Assembly (NCBI GenBank): GCA_020849765.1
Contig: JADLAY010000002.1
Coordinates: 62,001-126,000 of the forward strand
Direction of reading: 5' to 3'
Length of the DNA stretch: 64,000 nucleotides
Source of the DNA: Anaerolineae bacterium
Lineage (GTDB): Bacteria; Chloroflexota; Anaerolineae; Aggregatilineales; Phototrophicaceae
The notes under the pieces were generated by a model. It searched no databases, was not told the DNA's origin, and saw only the letters and a program-made list of their open reading frames with translations. Shown piece after piece: positions 16,377 through 26,772 of this stretch (its first letter is position 1; each line of letters begins with the position of its first letter). The position numbers and the translations under genes were made by a program.

Positions 16377-17234
16377 ATGATCAGTATTGTGCGCGATCTC
16401 CTCAAATATGATGGCCGCTTCCGTCTCGCTGTCATTTTTCTGGGCGGTGTGGCAGCGATGATTCTGCTGTCCTACAACTCGCCTTATGATCCGGGCAAGT
16501 CCTTTGTGGTCCCGTGGGATCTTCCTCCATCGCAGCAGTATATTTTCGGCACGACCTCCCGCGGACAGGATCTCTTCTGGTGGTTGACCTTTGCCGTACG
16601 CAATTCCCTCTTCCTTGGGGTGTTGACCGCAATCATCTCGCGTGTCATCGCGATTCTCGTAGGCCTCACCGCCGGATACCGGGGCGGATGGCTCGACCGG
16701 GTGCTGATGTCGCTTAATGACACCTTCGTGGTTTTGCCCCTGCTTCCCATCCTGATCTTGCTGGGTTTTTTGCTGCGCGAGAGGATGAGCCTGTTTTATC
16801 TGGCGGTTATCCTGGGGCTTTTCGGCTGGCCATTTGACGCCCGTCTGATTCGTTCCCAGGTGCTCAGTCTGAAGGAGCGCTCGTTCACACGCACCGCGAT
16901 CTATTCAGGATCAAGCGGCTTCTGGATCACCATCCACGAGCATCTACCCTTCGTGCTGCCCATTGTGTTTGCCACCACCATCAACAACATTCTGTGGTCG
17001 ATTGGCATGGAAGTCACCCTGAGTATTCTTGGGCTTTCGGATTTGACCACCCCTACCCTTGGAACGGCACTCTTTTGGGCGAACCAGCACGGGGCATTGG
17101 TGGCAGGGATATGGTGGTGGATCGCCGCCCCGGCTCTGGTGACTATTGTTCTGTTCCTCGGGCTGTACCTGTTCTTCACGAGTATCAACGAATTCATCGA
17201 TCCGCGGACTCGTCTGCGCTTGATTGGAGGTTAG
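16377..17234 (+). CDS. ABC importer permease (DppC/OppC type)
   Basis: This is a 285-residue permease. AGGAGAGGAA precedes the ATG at 16377, 10 bases after the DppB-type gene; the frame is open further upstream but that part overlaps the previous gene. Features are an N-terminal membrane segment ([18 protein letters not shown]), the region [20 protein letters not shown] typical of OppC proteins, and the coupling loop [20 protein letters not shown]. It pairs with the DppB-type subunit. The ATPase genes start three bases after its stop. Confidence 0.9.
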   Translation: MISIVRDLLKYDGRFRLAVIFLGGVAAMILLSYNSPYDPGKSFVVPWDLPPSQQYIFGTTSRGQDLFWWLTFAVRNSLFLGVLTAIISRVIAILVGLTAGYRGGWLDRVLMSLNDTFVVLPLLPILILLGFLLRERMSLFYLAVILGLFGWPFDARLIRSQVLSLKERSFTRTAIYSGSSGFWITIHEHLPFVLPIVFATTINNILWSIGMEVTLSILGLSDLTTPTLGTALFWANQHGALVAGIWWWIAAPALVTIVLFLGLYLFFTSINEFIDPRTRLRLIGG

Positions 17235-17237
17235 CCC

Positions 17238-18230
17238 GTGGCCCTGTTAAGCGTGAAAAACCTCCATGCGTATTACCAGACTGAGGTCTATGGGATCTCC
17301 CGGACTGTACGGGCCGTTGACGGGGTTTCTTTCGACCTCTTCCCGAATGAGATTTACGGCGTAGCAGGCGAGTCGAGCTGCGGCAAAACTACCCTGATTA
17401 AGGTCATCTCGGGAAGCATCAAACCCCCGCTGAAGGCGCTCGAAGGCAGTGTCAACTACACCTTTGGCGATTACAGCGTTGATATGTTACGGGCTTCACA
17501 GGATGAGCTGCGCCAGAACGTGCGCTGGAAAGAAATCTCCTATGTGATGCAGGGTTCCATGAGCGTCCTCAACCCGGTGCGCAGAGTGATTGCCACCTTC
17601 CGGGATATTGTCGATACGCATGAGGGCATTACGGACAAACAGAAGTTCCTTGAACAGACGCGCGCCCACGTGAACCGACTGGGACTCCCGACGGACGTGT
17701 TGGACGCTTATCCGCACCAGCTCTCCGGCGGTATGCGTCAGCGGGTGGCCATTGCTCTGGCGACCGTGTTCCAACCCTCCTTGATTATCGCGGATGAGCC
17801 GACCACCGCTCTCGATGTCGTCGTGCAGCGTGGCGTCCTCCAGATGATCAAAGAGATTCAAGCCATAAGCAGCAATACGGTTCTTCTGGTCACCCATGAC
17901 ATGGCTGTACACGCCAATGTCGCTGACCGGTTGATGATCATGTACGCGGGCAGGATCGCTGAGGAGGGGCCAACGGAGACCATCTTCAATGAGCCGCTCC
18001 ACCCCTACACCCAGCACCTGATTCGCTCACTGCCGATGATCGGCGAAAGATCAACGAAGGTGAGCCTGGAAGGCGCGCCGCCAAACCTTGCCCATCCTCC
18101 AACCGGCTGTCGCTTTCACCCCCGCTGTCCGTACGTGATGGATGTATGCCGGACTGAGGTTCCCGAACTGGTTACAGTCAAGGAACGTCATCGCGTGGCC
18201 TGCCATCTGGTCAAGGAAGACTCTCTATGA
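17238..18230 (+). CDS. ABC importer ATPase (DppD/OppD type)
   Basis: This 330-residue ATPase starts at GTG 17238, seven bases after GGAGG. Walker A is GESSCGKTT, the signature is [14 protein letters not shown], Walker B is [13 protein letters not shown] and the switch His is in LLVTHDM. The C-terminus has the oligopeptide/dipeptide extension with its iron-sulfur type Cys set ([14 protein letters not shown]). It heterodimerises with the next gene product to energise uptake. Confidence 0.92.
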   Translation: MALLSVKNLHAYYQTEVYGISRTVRAVDGVSFDLFPNEIYGVAGESSCGKTTLIKVISGSIKPPLKALEGSVNYTFGDYSVDMLRASQDELRQNVRWKEISYVMQGSMSVLNPVRRVIATFRDIVDTHEGITDKQKFLEQTRAHVNRLGLPTDVLDAYPHQLSGGMRQRVAIALATVFQPSLIIADEPTTALDVVVQRGVLQMIKEIQAISSNTVLLVTHDMAVHANVADRLMIMYAGRIAEEGPTETIFNEPLHPYTQHLIRSLPMIGERSTKVSLEGAPPNLAHPPTGCRFHPRCPYVMDVCRTEVPELVTVKERHRVACHLVKEDSL

Positions 18231-19246
18231 GCGTAAGCGGAAAATTGCTGGACGTGCAGCACGTGACGGTCGAATTTCACATTGGTGGGTTGATGGGAGG
18301 GACGCTGCTCACGGCGGTGAACGACGTGTCCTTCTCCCTGGACAACGATAAGCCGGAAATACTCACCCTCGCCGGTGAAAGCGGCAGCGGCAAAACCACA
18401 CTCTCGCGCGTGCTCCTCCGCGATCTGGAACCCACACGGGGCAAAGTGCTGTTTGAAGGCCGCGATTTATCTGCCATCCGCAAGCGATCTGAGTTCAACG
18501 AGTTTATGAAGAAGGTCCAGCCGGTTTTCCAGAACCCGTTCGAGACTTTCAGCCCGCTGCGGAGAGTAGACGCGTACCTGTTCGATACGGCTGTGAATTT
18601 TGGCATGGCCTCAAACCGTCGGGGCGCCGTCAAGGTGGTGGATGATGCGCTCCACAACGTGGGGTTGTCGCTCGACGAAGTGCGGCAGCGCTATCCGCAT
18701 GAGCTTTCCGGGGGTCAGATTCAGCGCGTATCGGTGGCGCGGGCGCTGATCTCGAAGCCGAAGCTGATCCTCGCCGACGAGCCTGTCTCGATGGTCGATG
18801 CGTCGCTGCGCATGGAGATCGTGAATTTGTTTCAGAAGTTGCGCGACGAACAGAACGTGAGCGTCATTTACATCACGCACGATCTGGCGACTGCTTACTA
18901 CATCAGCGACCGGATCGGCATCATGCTGCGTGGCTACGTGGTTGAATCGGGCCCCGTTGAGGATGTTCTGGAACGGCCTGCTCATCCATATACACAGCTC
19001 TTGAAGGAGTCGGTGCCTGAGCCTGCCCCCAAGGAACGCGAGTCGTGGGCGAAACACATTGCGCTTGGAACGACTGAAGTCAAGGAGTACGGCAGAATCG
19101 GGTGCAAGTTCGCGGGCCGCTGCCCCCACGTGATGGACATCTGCCGCAAGGCTGATCCTCCGGATGTGCAGGTGGGGCAGCAAACTGTGAAATGCTACTT
19201 GTATTCGGAGGACGCCGAGAAATCTGCGGCGGGAACAGGGCATTGA
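18227..19246 (+). CDS. ABC importer ATPase (DppF/OppF type)
   Basis: This is a 339-residue ATPase whose ATG overlaps the stop of the previous gene (ATGA at 18227). Walker A is GESGSGKTT, the signature [15 protein letters not shown], Walker [15 protein letters not shown] and the switch ITHDLA. The Cys-containing C-terminal domain ([16 protein letters not shown]) is intact. It completes the five-gene importer. The arabinofuranosidase gene follows after 48 bases. Confidence 0.92.
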   Translation: MSVSGKLLDVQHVTVEFHIGGLMGGTLLTAVNDVSFSLDNDKPEILTLAGESGSGKTTLSRVLLRDLEPTRGKVLFEGRDLSAIRKRSEFNEFMKKVQPVFQNPFETFSPLRRVDAYLFDTAVNFGMASNRRGAVKVVDDALHNVGLSLDEVRQRYPHELSGGQIQRVSVARALISKPKLILADEPVSMVDASLRMEIVNLFQKLRDEQNVSVIYITHDLATAYYISDRIGIMLRGYVVESGPVEDVLERPAHPYTQLLKESVPEPAPKERESWAKHIALGTTEVKEYGRIGCKFAGRCPHVMDICRKADPPDVQVGQQTVKCYLYSEDAEKSAAGTGH

Positions 19247-19294
19247 ACACCATCTACCTTGTCTGACACTCGTAGACACTGATTAGGGGCAATC

Positions 19295-20788
19295 GTGAAC
19301 AAACTGACACTGCATGCGCAAGCCGAACGCGGCACGATCAATCGCCATATCTATGGTCACTTTGCAGAGCATCTGGGGCGCTGCATTTACGAAGGCATCT
19401 GGGTGGGAGAAGATTCCCCGATCCCGAATGTGCGTGGCATTCGCACGGATACGGTCGAAGCGCTGCGCAAGCTGAATATTCCCAATTTGCGCTGGCCGGG
19501 TGGCTGCTTTGCCGATGTCTATCATTGGCGCGATGGCATTGGCCCGCGTGATCGGCGCGTGAAATCCGTCAACTTCTGGGGCGAAGCCTCGGAGCCGAAT
19601 CATTTCGGCACCCATGAATTCATGGATTTGTGTCAACAGCTGGATTGTGACCCTTATATCGGCGGCAATGTGGGCAGCGGCACCGTGCAGGAAATGCGCG
19701 ATTGGGTCGAATACTTGACCTCGGACTACGACAGCACGCTGTCCAACGAGCGCCGGCAGAACGGGCAGGACAAGGCGTGGCCAGTGCCGTTCTGGGGCAT
19801 CGGCAATGAAAATTGGGGCTGCGGCGGGCACATGACCCCTGAGCAATACGCCGACCTCTACTGCCAGTATCACACCCACGTCAAAAACTATGGCCAAACG
19901 CCCATGCTGAAGATTGCCAGCGGGCTTGGTGGAAGTGACACGGAAGGCGAAGACATCGCCCTCTTCATGAAGCACATCTATGGCCGTCGCCATCCTGTTA
20001 CAACCGACGGCATCAGCATTCATTACTACGTCTATCTGCAGCACCAGCTGGAACATTCGGCAACAGACTTCGGGGAAGCGGAGTGGATTACGGTATTACA
20101 GAGTGCGTATCAAATAGGGCACGTGATCGAGTGCAACGCTGCTGTCATGGATAGCTATGACCCTGATAAACGGATGTGGCTCATCGTGGATGAATGGGGC
20201 ACATGGTATCCGGTGGAAGCGGGGACAAATCCAGCCTTCTTGTACCAGCAAAACTCGATGCGAGACGCGGTGGTAGCCGCGTTGACGCTGCATCTTTTCC
20301 AGGATCATTGTGACCGTGTGCAGATGGCAAATATCGCCCAGACGGTCAACGTGCTGCAGGCCATGATCCTCACCGATGGCGGAAGATTCCTGCTCACGCC
20401 GACGTATCATGTTTTTGAGATGTTCAAGCGCCATCAGGATGCAACCGCGCTCCTACTGGACATCGACTGCGAAGCATACTCTTTTCGGGAACAATCACTG
20501 CCGGTGATCAGCGCGAGTGCCTCAAAGTCCACATCGGGCGAGGTGCTGCTCACCTTGTGCAATCTACATCCGACACGCTCCGCTTCTATCGACTGCGATT
20601 GCCGTGACATAGCCCTTTCGAAAGCGAGCGGTCGCCTCCTTGCAGGCGATACCTTCACAGCCCATAACACGTTTGAGGATCCTGAACGCGTTCATCCAGT
20701 CCCGTTCGAGCAGGTGAGCTTGTCTGATGATGGGCATCTCAGGCTTGAGCTGCCAGCGGCAGCGGTTCTTGCTCTCACCCTGAACTAG
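19295..20788 (+). CDS. abfA: GH51 alpha-L-arabinofuranosidase
   Basis: This is a 497-residue enzyme starting at GTG 19295 behind AGGGGC. It has no signal peptide, so it acts in the cytoplasm on imported oligosaccharides. The acid/base Glu is in FWGIGNENWGCGG (about residue 172) and the nucleophile Glu in LIVDEWGTWY (about 299). Family landmarks GHFAEHLGRCIYEGIWVG and LRWPGGCFADVYHW are intact, and the C-terminus is the usual beta-sandwich. It releases terminal L-arabinose from arabinoxylan or arabinan fragments, feeding the L-arabinose isomerase at 24963. Confidence 0.95.
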   Translation: MNKLTLHAQAERGTINRHIYGHFAEHLGRCIYEGIWVGEDSPIPNVRGIRTDTVEALRKLNIPNLRWPGGCFADVYHWRDGIGPRDRRVKSVNFWGEASEPNHFGTHEFMDLCQQLDCDPYIGGNVGSGTVQEMRDWVEYLTSDYDSTLSNERRQNGQDKAWPVPFWGIGNENWGCGGHMTPEQYADLYCQYHTHVKNYGQTPMLKIASGLGGSDTEGEDIALFMKHIYGRRHPVTTDGISIHYYVYLQHQLEHSATDFGEAEWITVLQSAYQIGHVIECNAAVMDSYDPDKRMWLIVDEWGTWYPVEAGTNPAFLYQQNSMRDAVVAALTLHLFQDHCDRVQMANIAQTVNVLQAMILTDGGRFLLTPTYHVFEMFKRHQDATALLLDIDCEAYSFREQSLPVISASASKSTSGEVLLTLCNLHPTRSASIDCDCRDIALSKASGRLLAGDTFTAHNTFEDPERVHPVPFEQVSLSDDGHLRLELPAAAVLALTLN

Positions 20789-20990
20789 ACGGGAACTCGG
20801 AACAAGTGTCGCGGGTTCGACGTTCGACCCGTTGTGAAACACGAAAGATGACTTCGATGCGAACGAGAACGCACGATTTGAGACTCAGGTCTGACTTGAA
20901 GTGCCTCTAGTCCCTGCGGACGCACGGTGACGCCGAACGGAAAATGCCAGCAATATCTCACGATCCACTGCTTACGATTGTGGAGGTAAC

Positions 20991-22475
20991 GTGCAAGAGC
21001 AACAGAAGTATGCAGTTCACTACGAACCAACCTGGGAATCGTTGGCCCAGTATGCCGTCCCCCGTTGGTTCAAAGATGCAAAGCTTGGCATCTTCATCCA
21101 CTGGGGTGTTTATAGCGTGCCCGCCTTCTCCAATGAATGGTATGCACGCAACATGTATCAGCAGGGCAGCCCCGAATTCCAGCATCATCGGGAAACGTGG
21201 GGCGACCATACCCAGTTCGGCTACAAAGATTTCATCCCGATGTTCAAGGCGGAACACTTCGATGCGGATGCCTGGATCGATCTGTTCAAGCGGGCGGGCG
21301 CGCAGTACGTTGTCCCAGTAGCAGAACATCACGATGGCTTTCCCATGTACGCTACAGGGCTGTCCGACTGGAGCGCCGTGAAGATGGGGCCGCAGCGCGA
21401 TATTTTGGCGGCGCTGGCCGAGTCAGCCCGTAAGCAAGGGCTGGTGTTTGGGGTGTCGAGCCATCGTGCAGAACATTGGTGGTTTATGGACGGCGGACGC
21501 AAATTCCCGTCGGACGTACAAGACCCTCAATACGCGGCGTTCTATGGCCCAGCCGTCGAGGCTTCACCAGCGGCGTCGCATACCTCGGAACAGTGGGCGA
21601 ACAAGGATTGGCATCCGCGCCCGGACGCGAAATTCCTCGACGACTGGCTGGCGCGCTGCTGCGAACTGGTGGATAAATATCAACCGCAGGTCTTCTGGTT
21701 CGACTGGTGGATCGAGCAGGCGGTTTTCGAGCCTTATCTTCAGAAATTCGCGGCCTATTACTACAACCATATCGCCGATCCTGTTCTTCAGTACAAGCTG
21801 GAAGCGTTCCCGGTGGGGACGGCACTCCTCGACATCGAACGCGGAAAGCTGAGCGACATCCGCAAAGATTACTGGCAAACCGACACCTCGGTCAGTTACA
21901 AATCGTGGTGCTACGTCGAGAATGACGACTTCAAGTCTGTGACCACACTGGTACACGATCTGGTGGATGTGGTCAGCAAGAATGGTAATCTCCTCCTGAA
22001 CATTGGGCCTAAACCCGATGGCACGATCCCGCCTGAAGCCAGCGAGCGGCTGCTCGGATTGGGCGAGTGGCTGCAAATCAACGGTGAAGCAATTTACGGG
22101 ACGCGTCACTGGGAGACCTTTGGCGAAGGCGACACGACGGTGAGCGGTCATATGCAGGAGCACGAAGATAAGCCGTTCAATGCGCAGGACATTCGCTTCA
22201 CGACGAAGGATGGAGCGCTCTATGCCGTCATGCTGGGTTGGCCCGGCGAAAGCTCCGTCATCAAATCGCTGAGGATCGGCTCCCCGCTGGCCTCCGAGCA
22301 GATCGAGTCGATTGAAATGCTCGGTTCATCCGAGGCGCTTTCGTGGTCACAGCATGAGGATGGTCTCCACATCACGACGCCCTCACAGCGCCCATGTGAC
22401 CATGCCTACACATTCAAAATCATCCTGAAACAAGCCCACGCGGCAGAAGCGCGAGAGCAGGCAAAGCAATCATGA
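20991..22475 (+). CDS. GH29 alpha-L-fucosidase
   Basis: This is a 494-residue enzyme. GGAGG lies four bases before the GTG at 20991. It begins with the GH29 core (WFKDAKLGIFIHWGVYSVP), has VPVAEHHDGFPMY and FGVSSHRAEHW, and the nucleophile Asp is in VFWFDWW (about residue 237). No signal peptide is present. It removes L-fucose from xyloglucan or other fucosylated side chains. The GH3 gene overlaps its stop (ATGA), so the two are co-translated. The 202-base gap upstream holds no gene. Confidence 0.93.
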   Translation: MQEQQKYAVHYEPTWESLAQYAVPRWFKDAKLGIFIHWGVYSVPAFSNEWYARNMYQQGSPEFQHHRETWGDHTQFGYKDFIPMFKAEHFDADAWIDLFKRAGAQYVVPVAEHHDGFPMYATGLSDWSAVKMGPQRDILAALAESARKQGLVFGVSSHRAEHWWFMDGGRKFPSDVQDPQYAAFYGPAVEASPAASHTSEQWANKDWHPRPDAKFLDDWLARCCELVDKYQPQVFWFDWWIEQAVFEPYLQKFAAYYYNHIADPVLQYKLEAFPVGTALLDIERGKLSDIRKDYWQTDTSVSYKSWCYVENDDFKSVTTLVHDLVDVVSKNGNLLLNIGPKPDGTIPPEASERLLGLGEWLQINGEAIYGTRHWETFGEGDTTVSGHMQEHEDKPFNAQDIRFTTKDGALYAVMLGWPGESSVIKSLRIGSPLASEQIESIEMLGSSEALSWSQHEDGLHITTPSQRPCDHAYTFKIILKQAHAAEAREQAKQS

Positions 22476-24613
22476 CGCAACAAACTGAATCGCCGGTTAT
22501 CTTCCTGAATAGTTCCCGCCCGATTGCCGAGCGCGTCCACGATCTGATTTCGCGCTTGACGCTGGACGAAAAAATCGGGCAGATGCTGAATACCGCCGAG
22601 GCGATCCCGCGCCTGAACATCCCCGCTTACGACTTCTGGAGCGAGGCGCTGCACGGCGTCGCCAGGAATGGACGCGCTACCGTCTTCCCTCAGGCCATCG
22701 GGATGGCTGCGACTTGGGACCCGGACCTGATCCAGAAAGTCGCGTCGGCAGTCGGCGATGAAACCCGCGCCAAGTACCACGCGGCGCTGCGGCGCAAAGG
22801 ATTCGCCGGGAGGTTCCAGGGGCTGACGGTGTGGTCACCGAATGTCAATATTTTCCGCGATCCCCGTTGGGGACGTGGGCAGGAAACGTGGGGAGAAGAC
22901 CCGTTTCTGACCGGCGAAATGGGCGCTGCCTACGTGCGCGGATTGCAGGGCGATGATCCGAAATACCTCAAGACAGCAGCGTGCGCCAAACATTTCGCCG
23001 TGCACAGCGGGCCGGAAAAACTGCGCCACGTCTTCAATGCGAAGGTCTCGCCGCGTGACCTGAATGCGACCTATCTCCCGGCGTTCAAGAAGCTGGTCAT
23101 GGAAGCCGCGGTCGAATCCGTCATGGGCGCATACAACCGCACGAACGATGAGCCATGCTGCGCAAGCGAGTTCCTGCTGGTCAAGACGCTGCGGGGCGAT
23201 TGGGATTTTCAGGGTCATGTCGTGTCGGACTGCGGCGCGCTGACCGATTTTCACGAGGGCCACAAAGTGACGAAAGATGTTGTCGAAAGTGCTGCTCTGG
23301 CGCTCAAGGCCGGATGTGACCTGAGCTGCATCTGCACCTACGATCATCTGGATGAAGCCATTGATCGCGGATTGATTACAGAAGCCGATATTGACACATC
23401 GCTGGCGCGCACCCTCACGACGCGCTTCAAGCTCGGCATGTTCGATCCGCCTGAAGAAGTGCCGTATGCCGCCACTCCGGTCAGCGCCATCGCCTGTCCC
23501 GAACATTGTCAATTGGCGTATGAAGCTGCCATCAAATCGATTGTGCTGCTGAAGAACGAGGACAATACTCTGCCGATACGGGAGTCGGCTCGCAGAATAC
23601 TGGTGGTCGGTCCGTGTGCCAACAGCATCGAAGCGCTGCTCGGCAATTACAACGGCATGAACGAAAACATGACCACGATCATGCAAGGGATAGTGGCCCG
23701 CGCCCCCGAAGGAAACGAGCTGCGCTACGCAGATGGCTGCCTGCTTACCCAGCAGCAAGAGGTAGACGATTGGTCGATTGCGAGCGCGTCGACCTTCGAC
23801 GTGACCATCGCCTGTATGGGTATCTCACCCATGCTGGAAGGCGAACAGGGACACGCGCTCCTATCCCCAGAACAGGGCGATCGTGCGCAGATCACATTAC
23901 CGCCTGTGCAGGTCGAGTACCTCAAGAAACTGGCACTCGCCGGCGCGAAGATCGTGCTCGTGCTCACGGGCGGCAGCCCCATTGTCTTAGGCGAGCTGGA
24001 AGACCTGATGGCAGCGATTGTCTACGTCTGGTACCCCGGTCAGGAGGGTGGCAAAGCCGTCGCCGACATGTTGTTCGGTGACGTAGCGCCATCCGGCAAG
24101 CTGCCACTGACGTTCCCGAAATCACTGGATCAGCTTCCGCCGTTCGAAGACTACGACATGAGAGGTCGAACCTATCGATATTCCACCGCAGAACCGCTGT
24201 TCCCGTTCGGCTTTGGCTTGAGCTACACGCACTTCACCTACAGCGATTTGACGCTGGACAAGCGTATGATTCGTGCGGGCGAATCGCTTACCCTCAGCTT
24301 TACGCTGACAAACAGCGGATCGGTGGAAGCGGAAGAAGTCGCCCAGATTTACCTCAGCGACCTGGACGCCTCGACGGTCGTGCCGCTGCACAGCCTGATC
24401 GGTTTCCAGCGCGTCCATCTCGAACCGGGCGAGCGTACCGTCATCACGTTCACGGTAACCCCTGAGATGATGAAACTCGTGAATGACGAAGGTGACCGCA
24501 TCCTCGAAGCTGGCGAGTTCCGCGTGACGATCGGCGGCTGCTCGCCGAGCGAACGCGGTGTGAGACTGGGTGCTGCTGCGCCGGTCAGCGAGACCTTCAT
24601 CGTTAGCGCGTAA
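22472..24613 (+). CDS. GH3 beta-xylosidase/beta-glucosidase
   Basis: This 713-residue protein has the full GH3 layout: a (beta/alpha)8 domain with WSEALHGVARNG and SPNVNIFRDPRWGRGQETWG, the nucleophile Asp in VVSDCGALTDFHEG (about residue 252), an alpha/beta sandwich domain (from about 360), and a C-terminal fibronectin-III-like domain. VVSDCGA is typical of the xylosidase/arabinofuranosidase branch of GH3, so a beta-xylosidase role is favoured over beta-glucosidase. No signal peptide is present. It is the last gene of the importer and hydrolase run. Confidence 0.92.
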   Translation: MTQQTESPVIFLNSSRPIAERVHDLISRLTLDEKIGQMLNTAEAIPRLNIPAYDFWSEALHGVARNGRATVFPQAIGMAATWDPDLIQKVASAVGDETRAKYHAALRRKGFAGRFQGLTVWSPNVNIFRDPRWGRGQETWGEDPFLTGEMGAAYVRGLQGDDPKYLKTAACAKHFAVHSGPEKLRHVFNAKVSPRDLNATYLPAFKKLVMEAAVESVMGAYNRTNDEPCCASEFLLVKTLRGDWDFQGHVVSDCGALTDFHEGHKVTKDVVESAALALKAGCDLSCICTYDHLDEAIDRGLITEADIDTSLARTLTTRFKLGMFDPPEEVPYAATPVSAIACPEHCQLAYEAAIKSIVLLKNEDNTLPIRESARRILVVGPCANSIEALLGNYNGMNENMTTIMQGIVARAPEGNELRYADGCLLTQQQEVDDWSIASASTFDVTIACMGISPMLEGEQGHALLSPEQGDRAQITLPPVQVEYLKKLALAGAKIVLVLTGGSPIVLGELEDLMAAIVYVWYPGQEGGKAVADMLFGDVAPSGKLPLTFPKSLDQLPPFEDYDMRGRTYRYSTAEPLFPFGFGLSYTHFTYSDLTLDKRMIRAGESLTLSFTLTNSGSVEAEEVAQIYLSDLDASTVVPLHSLIGFQRVHLEPGERTVITFTVTPEMMKLVNDEGDRILEAGEFRVTIGGCSPSERGVRLGAAAPVSETFIVSA

Positions 24614-24669
24614 GGTTGGAGTGTTAACCCTCATTGGGTGGAGACTGAATTCGAGCCATTCGCAGGATA

Positions 24670-24962
24670 AATGATGGTTTCAAATGCTGCCGGACTGCTC
24701 ATACCGCCTGAGTGGATGCCAAGACCCATGTCCGGCTATTCGCTCAAGGATTAGCAGCACATGAAGGAATTCATCGCGCTCGATCGCCGCCCAATGGCCG
24801 TCGTCGCCGTCAGCGACAAGACAGCGATGGGCGCGCTGGAAGCGATTTCTGAACAGCCTGGCAGATTAACCCATCGCTTCGGATGGCTCAGTCGGACATC
24901 GACAAACTCAGTGGCCGTTATCAGAGAGTATATAGGCAGTAGATTGCCTGAAGGGCAAGGAT
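24670..24962 (+). pseudogene. Remnant of a second lacI-family gene
   Basis: In frame 24686 onward the sequence reads AAGLLIPPEWMPRPMSGYSL, then KD, a TAG stop (24752-24754), then QHMKEFIALDRRPMAVVAVS and DKTAMGALEAISE, after which the frame breaks. This matches the ligand-binding core of the intact repressor at 11603-12670 (GLLIPNEWLPKPVSGHPLKG, then AVIAISDKTAFGAMEAI). The DNA-binding end is missing, one nonsense codon and at least one frameshift are present, and the C-terminus is lost. It lies directly upstream of araA, suggesting that araA once had its own LacI regulator. Confidence 0.85.
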
Positions 24963-26471
24963 ATGATGAAAGACCTCAATGCTTATGAGATATGGTTTTT
25001 GACGGGGAGTCAGCAGCTATACGGGTCGGAAACGCTAGAACAGGTCGGAAGCCATTCGCGAGAAATCGCCGCCGCTCTCGACCTGGCGCCTGCCATCCCC
25101 ACGAAAGTAATCTTCAAGCCGGTTCTCACATCACCCGAAGAAATCCATAACATTTGTCTTGAAGCGAACTCAACATCGAGTTGTGTCGGTGTGGTGGCGT
25201 GGATGCACACCTTTTCCCCTGCAAAGAACTGGATCGCAGGGCTTTCGGCACTGAGGAAGCCGTTGGCACACCTGCATACGCAGCACAACCAGGATATTCC
25301 CTGGGCTGACATTGATATGGACTTCATGAATCTGAATCAGGCGGCTCACGGAGACCGAGAATTCGGCTTCATGGTGAGCCGGATGCGCTTGAATCGTAAG
25401 GTGGTTGTCGGCCATTGGAGCGATCCGGAAGTGCAGGAACGGCTAGGCGTTTGGGTGCGGGCAGCCTGTGCCTGGGCTGACGCACACGAGGCGCGCCTGG
25501 TGCGTTTTGGCGATAGTATGCGCTCGGTGGCAGTCACCGACGGTGATCGTGTTGAAGCGCAGATACGGCTGGGCTACCAGGTCTATGGTCACAGCGTCGG
25601 TGATCTCGTTGAGCAAGTCGATGCGGTCTCCGATGCGGACGTCGATACGATCGTCGCGGCCTATGAAGCCGAGTACCAGATTGCTGCCGACCTGCGCAGG
25701 GGAGGCGCAAGGCATGCTTCGATACGGGATGCCGCCCGCATCGAGATTGGCTTACGGCGGTTTCTGGAAGCGGGCAACTTCAAGGCTTTTACCACCACCT
25801 TCCAGGATTTGCATGGGCTGACACAACTGCCCGGTCTGGCGGTGCAGCGCCTGATGGCCGATGGCTATGGCTTTGGCGCGGAGGGCGATTGGAAGACGGC
25901 GGCGCTTCTGCGCGCAATGAAGGTGATGTCTGTCGGGTTGCCAGGCGGCACATCTTTCATGGAAGACTATACCTATCACCTGAATCCATCGGGTATGCGC
26001 GTGCTGGGTGCGCACATGCTGGAGATTTGCCCCACAATTTCCGATGGCAGGCCGAGTCTCGAAGTGTATGCGCTCAGCATTGGAGGCAAGGCAGACCCGG
26101 CGCGGCTCGTCTTCAACACCCCGCCCGGCGCAGCGATTAATGCTTCGCTGGTGGACATGGGCAACCGTTTCCGACTGATCGTCAACGATGTCGATGTCGT
26201 GCAGCCAGATCAGCCAATGCCCAAGCTGCCCGTTGCCCGCGCACTGTGGATTCCCAAGCCAGACCTGAAGATTGGTGCGGCGGCATGGATATACGCGGGC
26301 GGCGCGCATCACACAGGTTTCAGCCAGTCATTGACGGCGGAGCACATGGCCGACTTCGCGGACATCGCAGGCATTGAGTTCCTGCACATCAACGGCGAGA
26401 CGACACTACACAACTTCAAGAATGAACTCCGTTGGAACGACGTGTACTACATGGTCGCGAAGGGTCTTTAG
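24963..26471 (+). CDS. araA: L-arabinose isomerase
   Basis: This 502-residue enzyme converts L-arabinose to L-ribulose in the cytoplasm. It starts with the family signature [18 protein letters not shown] and keeps [28 protein letters not shown] (metal/substrate region), [19 protein letters not shown] [21 protein letters not shown] and the C-terminal [17 protein letters not shown] is just ahead of the ATG pair at 24963/24966, so either Met may be used. No araB or araD gene is in the window; the FGGY kinase at 47842 is the only nearby pentulose kinase candidate. It follows the lacI remnant. Confidence 0.97.
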   Translation: MMKDLNAYEIWFLTGSQQLYGSETLEQVGSHSREIAAALDLAPAIPTKVIFKPVLTSPEEIHNICLEANSTSSCVGVVAWMHTFSPAKNWIAGLSALRKPLAHLHTQHNQDIPWADIDMDFMNLNQAAHGDREFGFMVSRMRLNRKVVVGHWSDPEVQERLGVWVRAACAWADAHEARLVRFGDSMRSVAVTDGDRVEAQIRLGYQVYGHSVGDLVEQVDAVSDADVDTIVAAYEAEYQIAADLRRGGARHASIRDAARIEIGLRRFLEAGNFKAFTTTFQDLHGLTQLPGLAVQRLMADGYGFGAEGDWKTAALLRAMKVMSVGLPGGTSFMEDYTYHLNPSGMRVLGAHMLEICPTISDGRPSLEVYALSIGGKADPARLVFNTPPGAAINASLVDMGNRFRLIVNDVDVVQPDQPMPKLPVARALWIPKPDLKIGAAAWIYAGGAHHTGFSQSLTAEHMADFADIAGIEFLHINGETTLHNFKNELRWNDVYYMVAKGL

Positions 26472-26772
26472 CTCATTGAAGCGCCTCTCCGTCTGCACCG
26501 GAGAGGGACAAAAGAAGATTAGACAAAGCTCCTGGCATCGTGCTTGCGTGGAAGACATCTGGCCTATGTATGGCGATCCCACCTCTCGCTCAGCCGTCGT
26601 CAAGCGCGAAGAATGTGACAAATTGCGGTGTCAAAGTGTGCCGTCCGTCAGGCGAAATCGGTTGAAATCTGGCCGACTTCGTGTTAACTATTGATGCAAT
26701 CAGAGGGGTTTTCTCGCTGAAGAAGTGACACCTCTCGATTGGGTAAAGTTTCAGCAACTTACTAGGAGCTTC
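26472..26772. other. 301-bp intergenic region before the sugar importer
   Basis: A perfect 8-bp hairpin (CCTCTCCG and CGGAGAGG, 26484-26506, 7-base loop) sits 12 bases past the araA stop and may act as a terminator, though no T tract follows. No gene is seen and no convincing promoter was found. Confidence 0.45.
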
